64,000 bases of DNA from Actinoplanes xinjiangensis. GTDB lineage: Bacteria; Actinomycetota; Actinomycetes; Mycobacteriales; Micromonosporaceae. Position numbers and translations under genes: made by a program. The notes below the pieces were generated by a model. The model saw nothing but the letters and a program-made list of their open reading frames with translations, was not told the DNA's origin and did no database searches. Below, piece after piece: positions 27,773 through 36,303 of the stretch; position 1 is the stretch's first letter; every line of letters starts with the position of its first letter. The stretch is taken from contig NZ_QGGR01000002.1 in the NCBI RefSeq assembly GCF_003148685.1, positions 124,001 to 188,000 on the forward strand, in the 5' to 3' direction.

Positions 27773-29575
27773 CTAGTTGGAGTGCTGCACCGGCGCCGCC
27801 TGGCCGTCGGTCCCCGGCGTGCCCGCCGCGGCCTTCGGTTTCGCGTCGATACCGGCCTCCAGGCGCTGCTGCGCGGTGATCGGGGTCGGCGCGGTGGTCA
27901 GCGGGTCGAAACCGCCCCGCGTCTTGGGGAACGCGATGACCTCACGGATCGATTCGTTACCGCTGAGCAGCATGCACGTGCGGTCCCAGCCCAGAGCGAT
28001 ACCGGCGTGCGGCGGCGGGCCGTACTTGAACGCCTCCAGCAGGAAGCCGAACTTGTCCGCGGCCTCCTCCGGCGTGATGCCCAGCAGGTCGAACACCCGG
28101 CTCTGCACGTCGGCGCGGTGGATACGGACCGAGCCGCCACCGATCTCGTTGCCGTTCACGACGATGTCGTACGCGTACGCCAGCGCCTTGTCCGGAGCCG
28201 ACTCGAACGTGTCGATCCACTCCTCGTTCGGCGAGGTGAACGGGTGGTGCACGGCGGTCCAGCCGCCCTCGTCCGTCTTCTCGAACATCGGCGCGTCGAC
28301 CACCCAGCAGAACGCCCACGACGACTCGTCGATCAGCTTCGCCCGCTTGGCGATCTCGATCCGGGCCGCGCCCAGCAGCTCCTGCGCCTCCCGGCGCTCG
28401 TTGGCCGCGGCGAAGAAGACCGCGTCACCCGGCTTCGCACCGACCTGGTCGGCCAGCCCGGACAGGTGCTCCGCCGACAGGTTCTTCGCGACCGGGCCCT
28501 TCGGCTCGCCGGTCTCCGCGTCGAGGACCACGTAGGCCAGGCCGCGGGCGCCCCGGGCCTTCGCCCAGTCCTGCCAGCCGTCCAGCTCCTTACGCGTCTG
28601 CGCGGCCCCGCCCGGCATGACCACCGCACCGACGTAGCCACCGGCGTCGATCGCGCCGGCGAACACCCGGAACGCGGTACCGCGCAGGTAGTCGGTCAGC
28701 TCGACCAGCTCCACGCCGTAGCGCAGGTCGGGCTTGTCCGACCCGTACCGGTTCATCGCGTCGGTCCAGGTGATCCGCGGGATCGGCAGCTGCACCTGGT
28801 AGTCGGCCAGCTCGCTCCACAAGCGGGAGACGATCTCCTCGCCCAGCTCGATGATGTCCTCTTGCGTGACGAACGACATCTCGATGTCGAGCTGGGTGAA
28901 CTCCGGCTGCCGGTCGGCGCGGAAGTCCTCGTCGCGGTAGCAGCGGGCGATCTGGTAGTAGCGCTCCAGGCCGCCGACCATCAGGAGCTGCTTGAACAGC
29001 TGCGGGGACTGCGGCAGCGCATACCAGGTGCCGGGCTGGAGGCGGACCGGGACCAGGAAGTCGCGGGCACCCTCCGGCGTCGAGCGCGTCAGCGTCGGCG
29101 TCTCGATCTCGTTGAAGTCGCGGGCGTGCAGCACCTCGCGGGCGATCTGGTTGGCGCGGCTGCGCAGGCGCAGCGCCTTCGCCGGACCGGAGCGGCGCAG
29201 GTCCAGGTAGCGGTACTTCAGGCGCAGGTCGTCGGAGGCGGTGATCGTGTCGTCGACCGGCAGCGGCAGCGGGGCCGCCTCGGAGAGGACGGTCAGCTCG
29301 CTGGCGACCACCTCGATCTCACCGGTCGCCAGGTCCGGGTTCTCGTTACCGGCCGGGCGGGCGTTGACCTCGCCCACCACCTTCACGCAGAACTCGTTGC
29401 GCAGCGCGTGCGCGTCCTCCTCGCGGAACACGACCTGCACCACGCCGGAGGCGTCACGGAGGTCGACGAAGATGACACCGCCGTGGTCGCGCCGGCGCGC
29501 GACCCACCCGGCAAGCGTCACCGTCGTGCCGGCGTCGCTCGCGCGCAGAGTGCCGGCGTCATGGGTACGGATCAC
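27773..29575 (-). CDS. aspS: Aspartyl-tRNA synthetase
   Basis: AspRS charges tRNA-Asp (and possibly tRNA-Asn, if non-discriminating). The 600-residue protein has the N-terminal OB-fold ([26 protein letters not shown]), class II motif 2 region ([21 protein letters not shown]), the bacterial GAD insertion domain (about 290-420) and motif 3 [12 protein letters not shown] 29575 is the start, with AGGAG eight bases upstream. The leader is strongly structured (see the entry at 29585-29653). A clear terminator follows. Confidence 0.96.
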   Translation of the reverse strand: MIRTHDAGTLRASDAGTTVTLAGWVARRRDHGGVIFVDLRDASGVVQVVFREEDAHALRNEFCVKVVGEVNARPAGNENPDLATGEIEVVASELTVLSEAAPLPLPVDDTITASDDLRLKYRYLDLRRSGPAKALRLRSRANQIAREVLHARDFNEIETPTLTRSTPEGARDFLVPVRLQPGTWYALPQSPQLFKQLLMVGGLERYYQIARCYRDEDFRADRQPEFTQLDIEMSFVTQEDIIELGEEIVSRLWSELADYQVQLPIPRITWTDAMNRYGSDKPDLRYGVELVELTDYLRGTAFRVFAGAIDAGGYVGAVVMPGGAAQTRKELDGWQDWAKARGARGLAYVVLDAETGEPKGPVAKNLSAEHLSGLADQVGAKPGDAVFFAAANERREAQELLGAARIEIAKRAKLIDESSWAFCWVVDAPMFEKTDEGGWTAVHHPFTSPNEEWIDTFESAPDKALAYAYDIVVNGNEIGGGSVRIHRADVQSRVFDLLGITPEEAADKFGFLLEAFKYGPPPHAGIALGWDRTCMLLSGNESIREVIAFPKTRGGFDPLTTAPTPITAQQRLEAGIDAKPKAAAGTPGTDGQAAPVQHSN

Positions 29576-29584
29576 GGGAACGTC

Positions 29585-29653
29585 TCCTAACAGGGTTTCG
29601 CGTCCTGACAGAGTTCGCGGGGCGCACCCGACATTCTGTCAGGAGCGCCCCGC
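29585..29653 (-). promoter_or_regulatory. Structured leader of aspS with competing pairings
   Basis: In minus-strand order: GCGGGGCGC, UCCUGACAG, ten bases, GCGCCCCGC, five bases, CUGUCAGGA, then CUGUUAGGAG. The first pair of arms forms a 9-bp stem. UCCUGACAG can pair perfectly with CUGUCAGGA, or with one G-U with CUGUUAGGA, which contains the aspS Shine-Dalgarno. The pairings are mutually exclusive or pseudoknotted, as in translational switches. Alternatively the first stem may simply be the terminator of the upstream gene. It lacks the T-box consensus. Confidence 0.5.
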
Positions 29654-29672
29654 GCCGCGTGCCACGGGCCGG

Positions 29673-30515
29673 TCACCCGCCTCCCGGAACCTGCCAGGAT
29701 GTGGCACGCAGGCCGGCGGTGCCGGAGCCGCCGACGTCGATGATCTCCAGGAGTACGAGTGCGGCCGGGGCCGCCGCGGTGAGCACGCACAGTGCCGTGC
29801 CCGCCCTGACCTCCACCTCCGGGCCGCGCCCGAGCGGGCCGGTCCGGATCGCCCGGTCACAGTCGGCCGCGCCGGCGTCGGCAGTCACCTGCCGGCTCGC
29901 ACCGGCCGCCCCCACGCCCAGGCCGATCCGCGGTGGACGGGTACCGCAGCCGCCGTCGTACCGGAGATCGGCGAGCACCTCGGCCGCGTCGGCCCGGGGC
30001 TCGTCCAGATCGATGTGCAGCACGGCGGCGCACGGCACCTGCAACCGAAGCGGCTCCTTGGCGTACGCGACCGGATACTGCGCCGGCTGCGGCGGCCGGG
30101 TCCGGACCGGTTCCGAAGCCACCGGTGTCAGGAACTGCGGCGGCGTGGTGAGGGCCCGGGTCGCTTCCAGGGCACGCCAGGAGAACCAGCCGCCGGCCCC
30201 GGACACCAGGAGGGCGAGCAGGCTGAACAGCACCGCGACGATCACCCCGCCCCGGCGCGGCCGCCTGGTCCCGGCCGTTCTGCGTTCCGGCTCGGCCGGC
30301 TTGCGCTCCGGCTCGACCGGGGCGGAGGAGTGGGCCGAGGCGGAGGGGTGGGCCGGGGCGGAGGGGTGCGCCGGGCCGAGCGGTTCGGTGGGGCCGTCCG
30401 GATAACCCGGTTCCGGGGCGCGCTGGTGCGGCACCCGGTGCCCGGGCGAAGCGGGATGTGCGGCGTCGGGCGGACGATGGGCAGGGTCGCTGGCAGCTGC
30501 GCGGAATACGGACAT
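29673..30515 (-). CDS. Proline-rich single-pass membrane protein
   Basis: The 280-residue protein has a disordered cytoplasmic N-terminus with repeats such as AHPSAPAHPSASAHSSAP (about 50-68), one membrane helix (about 90-112, GGVIVAVLFSLLALLVSGAGG) and an extracytoplasmic domain with a few cysteines (PCAAV, GGCGT, AADCD, ALCVL) and beta-rich character. ATG 30515 has GGAG six bases upstream. Function unknown; no family recognised. It lies just upstream of aspS in the same direction. Confidence 0.8.
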   Translation of the reverse strand: MSVFRAAASDPAHRPPDAAHPASPGHRVPHQRAPEPGYPDGPTEPLGPAHPSAPAHPSASAHSSAPVEPERKPAEPERRTAGTRRPRRGGVIVAVLFSLLALLVSGAGGWFSWRALEATRALTTPPQFLTPVASEPVRTRPPQPAQYPVAYAKEPLRLQVPCAAVLHIDLDEPRADAAEVLADLRYDGGCGTRPPRIGLGVGAAGASRQVTADAGAADCDRAIRTGPLGRGPEVEVRAGTALCVLTAAAPAALVLLEIIDVGGSGTAGLRATSWQVPGGG

Positions 30516-30644
30516 GGCGGACTCCAACGGCGCAGGCGATGAAAGCGCTCGTTCAGCGCTCAATCACCGTAAACACCATCGATCCGGCAGGCCATCCCCC
30601 GCGAGGGGACGACCCCCGGTGAGTACGGCGGGCCGGCCGGTGAT

Positions 30645-30950
30645 TCACCCACCCGCCGCACCGTCCACCGTCGTCAGATCGCGGCGCCAGTCGTGGCAGC
30701 GCAGTGGATTGCCCGGAGGGAACTCGAAGTCCACCTCGCCGCGCAACGCGAAACCGGACCGGCGGCAGAGCGCGTTGGACGCCGCGTTGTCGACGCGCGG
30801 GAAGGCGTGACCCCAGCGGATCCGGTCCTGGGCGGCGGCGTGCGCCAGCGTCCGGGCCAGCGCGCGCCCGGCCAGGCCACGGCCCTGGAACTCGGGCAGC
30901 ACCTTCCACCCCAGCTCGTAGACCAGCTCGCCCTGCCAGTCCTTCTCTCC
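30645..30950 (-). pseudogene. GNAT acetyltransferase, N-terminally truncated remnant
   Basis: The frame reads GEKDWQGELVYELGWKVLPE and continues with the acetyl-CoA-binding QGRGLAGRALARTL and the C-terminal SNALCRRSGFALRGEVDFEF of GNAT N-acetyltransferases. Only about 101 residues remain; the first strands and helices of the fold (about 60-70 residues) are missing. The frame begins immediately after the stop codon of the deaminase-like gene at 30951, in the same reading frame. GTG 30902 could start a short product, but without the N-terminal half activity is unlikely. Confidence 0.75.
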
Positions 30951-32138
30951 TCAGAAGTAGGTGTGCAGCACATCCACCACGCGCCGATCGTCGTCCACCA
31001 CGGGGATGTCCCGCCACTTGTCGAAGGCGGTGCACGGGTGCGAGATCCCGAACCGGATCAGGTCTCCCGGGGCGAGGGCGGCCCCGTCGGAGAGGTACGT
31101 GTGGTGGTCGTTCAGCTTCGTCACCCGCACCCCGGCGGCGGGCTCGACCCGCCCGTCCACCCGGCGCACGTCCAGCGGCACCGGCAGGCCCTCGTCGAAC
31201 GGGGCGTCACGCTTGCCCATGCCGGCGATGGCCAGGCCCGGCTCGGGCGCCGAGATCACCTGTGCCCAGATCTCCAGTGCCGCCGTGAGCGGGCCCTCGC
31301 CGGGCATCCTGGTGAACGGTGTGCGCTCCCGGTAGAAGCCGTCGTCGTGGCTGACGGTGGCACCGCTGCGCAGGACGACCCGCACCCGTTCGCGGAGCCC
31401 GGCGAGCCGTGCGGCGACCCGGTCGAACCAGGCACTGCCGCCGGCGGCGACGATCGGCCGGCCGGGCAGCAGACCCGCCGCCGCCAGCCGGTCCACACCC
31501 TCGGCGAGCTGATCCAGGTACGCGTCGACGCTGTCCTGGTCGCGCAGCTGGCCTTCGTAGCCGGCGACACCGGCGAGCTCCAGCCCGGGCGCGGCGGCGA
31601 CCGCCCCGGCGACCCTCTCCAGCTCTTCCAGGCCCCGGACCCCGGTGCGCCCACCGTCGTGGCCGAGCTCGACGAGAACCCGTAGCGGGCCGCCGGTCGC
31701 GGCCGCGGCGGCGACGCCGGCGAGCGAGTCGGCCTGGAAGTACACCTCCCAGCCGGCGGCACTCTCGGCGGCCAGCCACCGCAGCGCCACCGGGTCGAGG
31801 ACCTGGTTGGCGATCACCACCCGGTCGATGCCGAGCCGCCGCAGCACGAGCGCCTGGTTCGGGGTGGCCACGGTCAGCGCCCACGCCCCGGCCCGCATCT
31901 GGGCCGCCAGCAGCCCCGGAGCCATCGTGGTCTTGGCGTGCGGCGCGAGGTCGAACCCGTGCCGCCGGCAGTACGCGGCCATCGTCGCGATGTTCGCCTC
32001 CACCGCGTCCCGGCGCACCACGAGCAGCGGCCAGGTGAAGCCGCCCTCGAAGATGCCCGGCCGCTCCACGGCGAGCCGCCGCGGATCGACCGCCTCGTCC
32101 GGTGCCCAGAAACCCTTGCTCCGCCAGTCGATCGTCAT
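30951..32138 (-). CDS. D-threonine aldolase / D-serine deaminase-like PLP enzyme (fold type III)
   Basis: The 395-residue protein belongs to the alanine-racemase-fold family that includes eukaryotic-type D-serine dehydratase and D-threonine aldolase. The PLP lysine is K69 in APHAKTTM, and the metal-site motif GISHPCTAFDKW (His and Cys) is near the C-terminus, as in zinc-dependent D-serine dehydratases. ATG 32138 has AGGAG four bases upstream. The likely reaction is deamination (or retro-aldol cleavage) of a D-amino acid; the substrate is uncertain. A GNAT remnant follows directly after the stop. Confidence 0.85.
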   Translation of the reverse strand: MTIDWRSKGFWAPDEAVDPRRLAVERPGIFEGGFTWPLLVVRRDAVEANIATMAAYCRRHGFDLAPHAKTTMAPGLLAAQMRAGAWALTVATPNQALVLRRLGIDRVVIANQVLDPVALRWLAAESAAGWEVYFQADSLAGVAAAAATGGPLRVLVELGHDGGRTGVRGLEELERVAGAVAAAPGLELAGVAGYEGQLRDQDSVDAYLDQLAEGVDRLAAAGLLPGRPIVAAGGSAWFDRVAARLAGLRERVRVVLRSGATVSHDDGFYRERTPFTRMPGEGPLTAALEIWAQVISAPEPGLAIAGMGKRDAPFDEGLPVPLDVRRVDGRVEPAAGVRVTKLNDHHTYLSDGAALAPGDLIRFGISHPCTAFDKWRDIPVVDDDRRVVDVLHTYF

Positions 32139-32162
32139 ATCGCTCCTCTCTGTCCGCGGCCG

Positions 32163-32230
32163 CCGACCGGAGGTCCCGGCCCGCCGATCGGAAGTCGCGG
32201 CCCGCCGACCGGAAGCCCCGGCCCTCCGAT
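32163..32230. repeat. Three 21-bp tandem repeats in a divergent promoter region
   Basis: Units CCGACCGGAGGTCCCGGC.., CCGATCGGAAGTCGCGGC.. and CCGACCGGAAGCCCCGGC.. follow at exact 21-base steps, between the deaminase-like gene and the kinase gene. A 21-base step places any bound protein on one face of the helix. They could be operators or a minor minisatellite. Confidence 0.55.
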
Positions 32231-32263
32231 TGCGGACGGGCACCGATTGCGAAACTGCACGCC

Positions 32264-33184
32264 ATGGCCGACATCACGCTCACCCCAGGATTCCGCCGTA
32301 CCGTCGAGCAGACCTGGGGCGACACCGGCCGGGCCTGGCTCGCCGGGCTGCCCGGGCTGGCCGCCGGGCTGATGGCGGACTGGGAGCTGTCGCCGGCCGG
32401 GCCACTGCCACTGAGCATGAACTGGGTCGGCCGGGTCCGCCGGGCGGACGGGACCCCGGCCGTGCTCAAACTGGGCGTGCCGGAGAGCGGGCATCTCGCC
32501 GACGAGGCGACGGCGCTGGAGTGTTTCGCCGGGCGTGCGGCGATCACCGTGCTGGCCCGTGACGACGCCCGCGGCGCCCTGCTGCTGGAGGAGGCCCGGC
32601 CGGGCACCCCGGCGACGTCGCTGACACCGCGGGACGACGCGGCGGCGACGTCCGTGCTGATCGAGGTGATCGCACGGTTGCACCGGCCCGCGCCGGACGG
32701 TGTCGCGCTGCCCGAGCTGTCCGGCCGCATCCGCTCGTTCCGCGGGCACCTGCGGCGTTTCCCCGGCGACGATCCGCTGCCCCGGCATCTGGTCGAACGG
32801 GCCGCCGGCCTCTTCGAGGAGCTGTGTGCCACCGCGACCGGACGGGTGGTGCTGCACGGCGACCTGCACCACGACAACGTGCTGGCCGCCGAACGGGAAC
32901 CGTGGCTCGCGATCGACCCGCACGGGGTGGTCGGCGACCCCGGTTACGAGGTCGGGGCCATGCTCTACAACCCGGACCCGCACGCGCCCGGTGACGCCGT
33001 CCTCGACGCCGCCGAAGCCCGGATCGAGCAGCTCGCCGACGGTCTCGGCATGCCCCGCGAACGGGTGGTGGCGTGGGGTTTCGTCCAGGCGGTGCTGTCC
33101 GAGGTGTGGTCCTGTGAGGGCGACGGCATGGTGAGCGGGCGGCCGCTGCGGCTGGCCCACCGCCTCCTGCCGCTGCTGCCCTGA
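32264..33184 (+). CDS. Aminoglycoside/hydroxyurea kinase-like phosphotransferase
   Basis: The 306-residue protein belongs to the APH(6)/hydroxyurea kinase family (streptomycin 6-kinase-like). It has VLKLG as the nucleotide-binding strand, the catalytic loop VLHGDLHHDNVL near residue 203, and AIDPHGVVGDPGYEVG with the metal-binding Asp. It may inactivate an antibiotic or phosphorylate a metabolic alcohol. ATG 32264 matches the family N-terminus TPGFRRTVEQTWGD. Its substrate is unknown. Confidence 0.85.
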   Translation: MADITLTPGFRRTVEQTWGDTGRAWLAGLPGLAAGLMADWELSPAGPLPLSMNWVGRVRRADGTPAVLKLGVPESGHLADEATALECFAGRAAITVLARDDARGALLLEEARPGTPATSLTPRDDAAATSVLIEVIARLHRPAPDGVALPELSGRIRSFRGHLRRFPGDDPLPRHLVERAAGLFEELCATATGRVVLHGDLHHDNVLAAEREPWLAIDPHGVVGDPGYEVGAMLYNPDPHAPGDAVLDAAEARIEQLADGLGMPRERVVAWGFVQAVLSEVWSCEGDGMVSGRPLRLAHRLLPLLP

Positions 33185-33195
33185 CGGCGCCCGGG

Positions 33196-34590
33196 TCACT
33201 CCGGTTCCCCGCGCAGGCCGGCGGTCATCTCGTGCAGTTCGGCGAGGCGGCCGGCGAGGTCGCGGGGATGACCCGGGGCGTCCGGCCGGGCGTCGGCCGG
33301 GCGTGGTCCGGACAGCGGGCGGTAGTTGACGCCCAGCGCGTCCAGGCGCTCCAGGTGCCGGGGCAGGCGGGCGGCGAAGTCGGCGAAGTCACGCTCGGCC
33401 GGGCCCCAGACCATCTCGGCGAGGGCGCACAGCCGCGGGAACGCCATGTATTCGACCCGGCGCAGCGACTCCATGTGCTCGGTCCAGATGTTGGCCTGGG
33501 CACCGAGGACGAGCGGCGAGTCCGGCGGCTCGTAGGTGTAGACGTCCTCAAGGGTGAGCAGCGTACCGACGGGGGTGGGCTCGCCGGGGTCGTCGGACTG
33601 CCGGTAGTCGAGGTAGAGCCGCACGTCGGGACAGCAGACGACCTGGTGACCGGCCCGGATCGCCACCGCGGCGGGTTCGGTGCCGCGCCACGCGGCGACG
33701 ACCGCCCCGGCGGGTGCGCCGCCGGCCAGGATCTCGTCCCAGCCGTAGACACGACGGCCCCGGGCGGCCAGGTGGTCCGCCATCCGCGCGGTGAAGGCGA
33801 CCTGGAGTTCGCGGCCGCCGGGCCACTCGTCGGTGGGGCACTCGTCACCGCCGATCCCGATGACCTCGGACGGGAAGATGTCGCAGACGTGGTCGAGCAC
33901 CCGGCGGCAGAAGGCGAGGGTCTCCTCGGACAGGTTGAGGACGTGGCGGGAGACGCCCCAGCCGGTCCGGACCGGGCCGTCGAAGCCGTTGCCGAGCGAG
34001 GGGTACGCCGCGATGGCCGCCTGCATGTGCCCGGGCATGTCCACCTCGGGCACCACGGTGACGTGGCGCCGCGCCGCGTATTCGACGATCCGCCGCAGGT
34101 CGGCGGTGGTGTAGAAGCCGCCGTGCGGCCGGCCGTCGAAGAGACCGTGCACGCGCGACCCGAGCATGGTCGACGAGCGCCACGCACCGACCGAGGTGAG
34201 CCGGGGCCACCCGGGCACCTCGATCCGCCACCCCTGGTCGTCGGTGAGGTGCAGGTGCAGCACGTTGAGCTTGTGCAGGGCGATCAGATCAACGAATCGC
34301 AGGACATCGGGTACGGGCATGAAGTGCCGGGCCACGTCGAGCAGCACACCCCGCCACCCGAACCGGGGTGCGTCCTCGATGCGGCCGCACGGTGCCGGCG
34401 ACCCCAGTTGTGCCAGGGTCTGCCGGCCGTAGAACAGCCCGGCGCCGGAGCCTGCCCGCAGCACCACGCCCTCGGGCGACAGGTCCAGCAGGTAGCCCTC
34501 GGCCGGGAGGTCCGGGTCGATGCGCGAGTCGACCGGAGAACCGGCGACGGTGCCGGGCTCCACCCGTACCGCATGAGGTCGGGGTATCAA
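33196..34590 (-). CDS. Beta-N-acetylhexosaminidase (GH20)
   Basis: This GH20 enzyme removes terminal GlcNAc or GalNAc from chitin oligomers, muropeptides or glycans by substrate-assisted catalysis. The 464 residues comprise an N-terminal GH20b-like domain (about 1-65) and the catalytic barrel with FMPVPDVLRFVDLIALHKLN, HLHLTDDQGWRIE and the catalytic pair D249-E250 in GIGGDECP, plus a C-terminal W in AEMVWGP. No signal peptide is seen, so it is probably cytoplasmic and acts on imported sugars. TTG 34590 overlaps the expected stop of the upstream permease frame (TTGA). Confidence 0.9.
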   Translation of the reverse strand: MIPRPHAVRVEPGTVAGSPVDSRIDPDLPAEGYLLDLSPEGVVLRAGSGAGLFYGRQTLAQLGSPAPCGRIEDAPRFGWRGVLLDVARHFMPVPDVLRFVDLIALHKLNVLHLHLTDDQGWRIEVPGWPRLTSVGAWRSSTMLGSRVHGLFDGRPHGGFYTTADLRRIVEYAARRHVTVVPEVDMPGHMQAAIAAYPSLGNGFDGPVRTGWGVSRHVLNLSEETLAFCRRVLDHVCDIFPSEVIGIGGDECPTDEWPGGRELQVAFTARMADHLAARGRRVYGWDEILAGGAPAGAVVAAWRGTEPAAVAIRAGHQVVCCPDVRLYLDYRQSDDPGEPTPVGTLLTLEDVYTYEPPDSPLVLGAQANIWTEHMESLRRVEYMAFPRLCALAEMVWGPAERDFADFAARLPRHLERLDALGVNYRPLSGPRPADARPDAPGHPRDLAGRLAELHEMTAGLRGEPE

Positions 34591-35425
34591 TCCTTGACCG
34601 CCCTCCGAGACCCGCGACGAGGCGGCGCCGGACGACGAGGAAGAAGATCAGCACGGGCACCGTCATGAGCGAGGAAGCGGCCATGATCGCGCCCCAGTCG
34701 TTCTCGTCGGGTTTGAAGAAGACGAGCAGTGCCATCGGCAGGGTCTGATTGTCCGCCTCGCTGATGATGAAGGTGCGCGCGAACAGGAAGTCGTTCCACG
34801 CGTGGATGAACGAGAACACGCTGACCGCGGCGAGTCCCGGGGCGACCAGCGGGAAGAGGATGCGCCACAGGACGGTGAAGCGGCCGGCCCCGTCGAGCTG
34901 GGCGGCCTCGTCGAGTTCGTCGGGGATCGCGCTCACGAAGCCGCGCAGCATCCAGATCGCGAACGGCAGGGTGAACGCGGTGTGGACGAGCATCAGTGCG
35001 CCGAGCGTGTTGAGGCCGACCCCGGGCACCACCCCGCCGATGTCGCGGACCAGGAAGAACAGCGGGATGGTCAGGGCCTCGATCGGCACCATCTGCGCGA
35101 TCAGGAAGGTCACCAGGACGGTGGTGCGGAACCGGAACCGGAACCGGGTCAGTGCGACCGCGGCGAGGAACGCGATCAGCCCGGAGATCGCGACCACCAC
35201 GAGGGCCACGATGAGGCTGTTCAGCAGGTAGCGGCCGAAGTCGTTGACCGCGAGGACCCGGCGGAACGCGTCCAGCGACGGGGCGAGGGTCCACGGTCTC
35301 TGGTCCAGCGACTGGATCTCGCCGGCCGGTTTCACCGCGGACAGGACCATCCAGTAGATCGGGAAGACGGTGACCAGCGCGATCAGCACCGCCACGATGT
35401 CGAGCACACGACGGCCGGCTCTCAC
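34289..35425 (-). CDS. Sugar ABC transporter permease, MalG-like, with a frameshifted 3' end
   Basis: This is the second permease of a carbohydrate importer, with about six membrane helices and the EAA loop ELDEAAQLDGAGRFTVLWRILFPL near residue 190. Family members usually end shortly after RRLVAGL with a tail like RAVKD. Here the frame passes through GLGGRSRID at about 34605 and runs on for about 99 residues of non-family sequence, overlapping the GH20 gene. The family-like ending RRAVKD then stop (34587) exists in the next frame, so one base is apparently missing around 34601-34608. Start GTG 35425 overlaps the first permease stop (GTGA). Confidence 0.82.
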   Translation of the reverse strand: MRAGRRVLDIVAVLIALVTVFPIYWMVLSAVKPAGEIQSLDQRPWTLAPSLDAFRRVLAVNDFGRYLLNSLIVALVVVAISGLIAFLAAVALTRFRFRFRTTVLVTFLIAQMVPIEALTIPLFFLVRDIGGVVPGVGLNTLGALMLVHTAFTLPFAIWMLRGFVSAIPDELDEAAQLDGAGRFTVLWRILFPLVAPGLAAVSVFSFIHAWNDFLFARTFIISEADNQTLPMALLVFFKPDENDWGAIMAASSLMTVPVLIFFLVVRRRLVAGLGGRSRIDTPTSCGTGGARHRRRFSGRLAHRPGPPGRGLPAGPVARGRGAAGRLRRRAVLRPADPGTTGVAGTVRPHRGRTPVRVAGCAARRGPALHARTRCPAIR

Positions 35426-36303
35426 AGCTGTTCTCCCGACCGGCGCAGCGCACGAAGGTAGACGACGGTGACGGCGAGCAGGATCAGCATCATCACCACA
35501 CCGATCGCGGCACCGCGGCCGTACTCACTGGAGGCGAAGGCCTGCTGGTAGGCGTACACGTTGAGGGTGAGGTTCTGCCCGGCCAGGCCGCCGCCCCTGG
35601 TCATCACCCAGATCTGGGTGAAGACCTTGAAGTCCCAGATGATCGACTGGATGACGACGATGGCGAGCACCGGTCGCAGGATCGGCACGAGGATCTGCCA
35701 GAAGGTACGCCAGGTGCCCGCGCCGTCCAGTGCCGCCGCCTCCAGCACCGACTTCGGGACGGCCTCGATGCCGGCGTAGAGGGTGACCATCACGAACGGG
35801 AACGACGCCCACACCACCACCGCGCCGACCAGGCCGAAGGCGGTGTACCGGTCGTACAGCCAGTTGAAGCCCTCGATGCCGAACAGCTGGTTGACGAAGC
35901 CCAGGTCGGTGTCGAAGAGGAACATCCACGTGGTGGAGCCGGAGACGGCCGGAACCGCCCAGGCGGCCATCGCGGCCAGCGACAGCATCAGGCGCGGGAT
36001 CCGGCTGACCCGGGTGAGCAGGACGGCCAGGCCGGCGCCGACCGCCAGGGTGGCGAGCACGCACGCGGCGGCGAAGAGGACCGTGGCCAGCAGCACGTCC
36101 CAGAACCGGGAGTCGGTGAGCAGCCGGGTGTAGTTCTCAGCGCCGACGAACCGGGTCGGCTGCCCGCCGCTGACCTGCGCCTGGGTGAAGTCGAGCACCG
36201 AGAGCAGGCCGAGCTGGTACATCGGGTAGAGGAAGAGACCGCCGAGCACCACCGCGGCCGGCAGGAGCAGCCACAGTGGTGCCCGGGTGCGTACCCTGCT
36301 CAC
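35422..36303 (-). CDS. Sugar ABC transporter permease, MalF-like
   Basis: The first permease of a carbohydrate importer, 293 residues with about six helices, and the EAA loop SVLEAAALDGAGTWRTFWQI near residue 190 that contacts the ATPase. GTG 36303 overlaps the stop of the solute-binding protein gene and the stop overlaps the second permease (GTGA both). No ATPase gene is in the cluster; a shared MsiK-type ATPase elsewhere is likely. Confidence 0.94.
   Translation of the reverse strand: MSRVRTRAPLWLLLPAAVVLGGLFLYPMYQLGLLSVLDFTQAQVSGGQPTRFVGAENYTRLLTDSRFWDVLLATVLFAAACVLATLAVGAGLAVLLTRVSRIPRLMLSLAAMAAWAVPAVSGSTTWMFLFDTDLGFVNQLFGIEGFNWLYDRYTAFGLVGAVVVWASFPFVMVTLYAGIEAVPKSVLEAAALDGAGTWRTFWQILVPILRPVLAIVVIQSIIWDFKVFTQIWVMTRGGGLAGQNLTLNVYAYQQAFASSEYGRGAAIGVVMMLILLAVTVVYLRALRRSGEQL

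Noticed and set aside
29576..29672. T-box riboswitch before aspS
   Set aside because: The conserved T-box sequence and specifier-loop elements are not present; only simple inverted repeats are seen.
30553..31035. A longer minus-strand frame through the GNAT region
   Set aside because: It is in another frame; the GNAT motifs are only in the frame 30645-30950.
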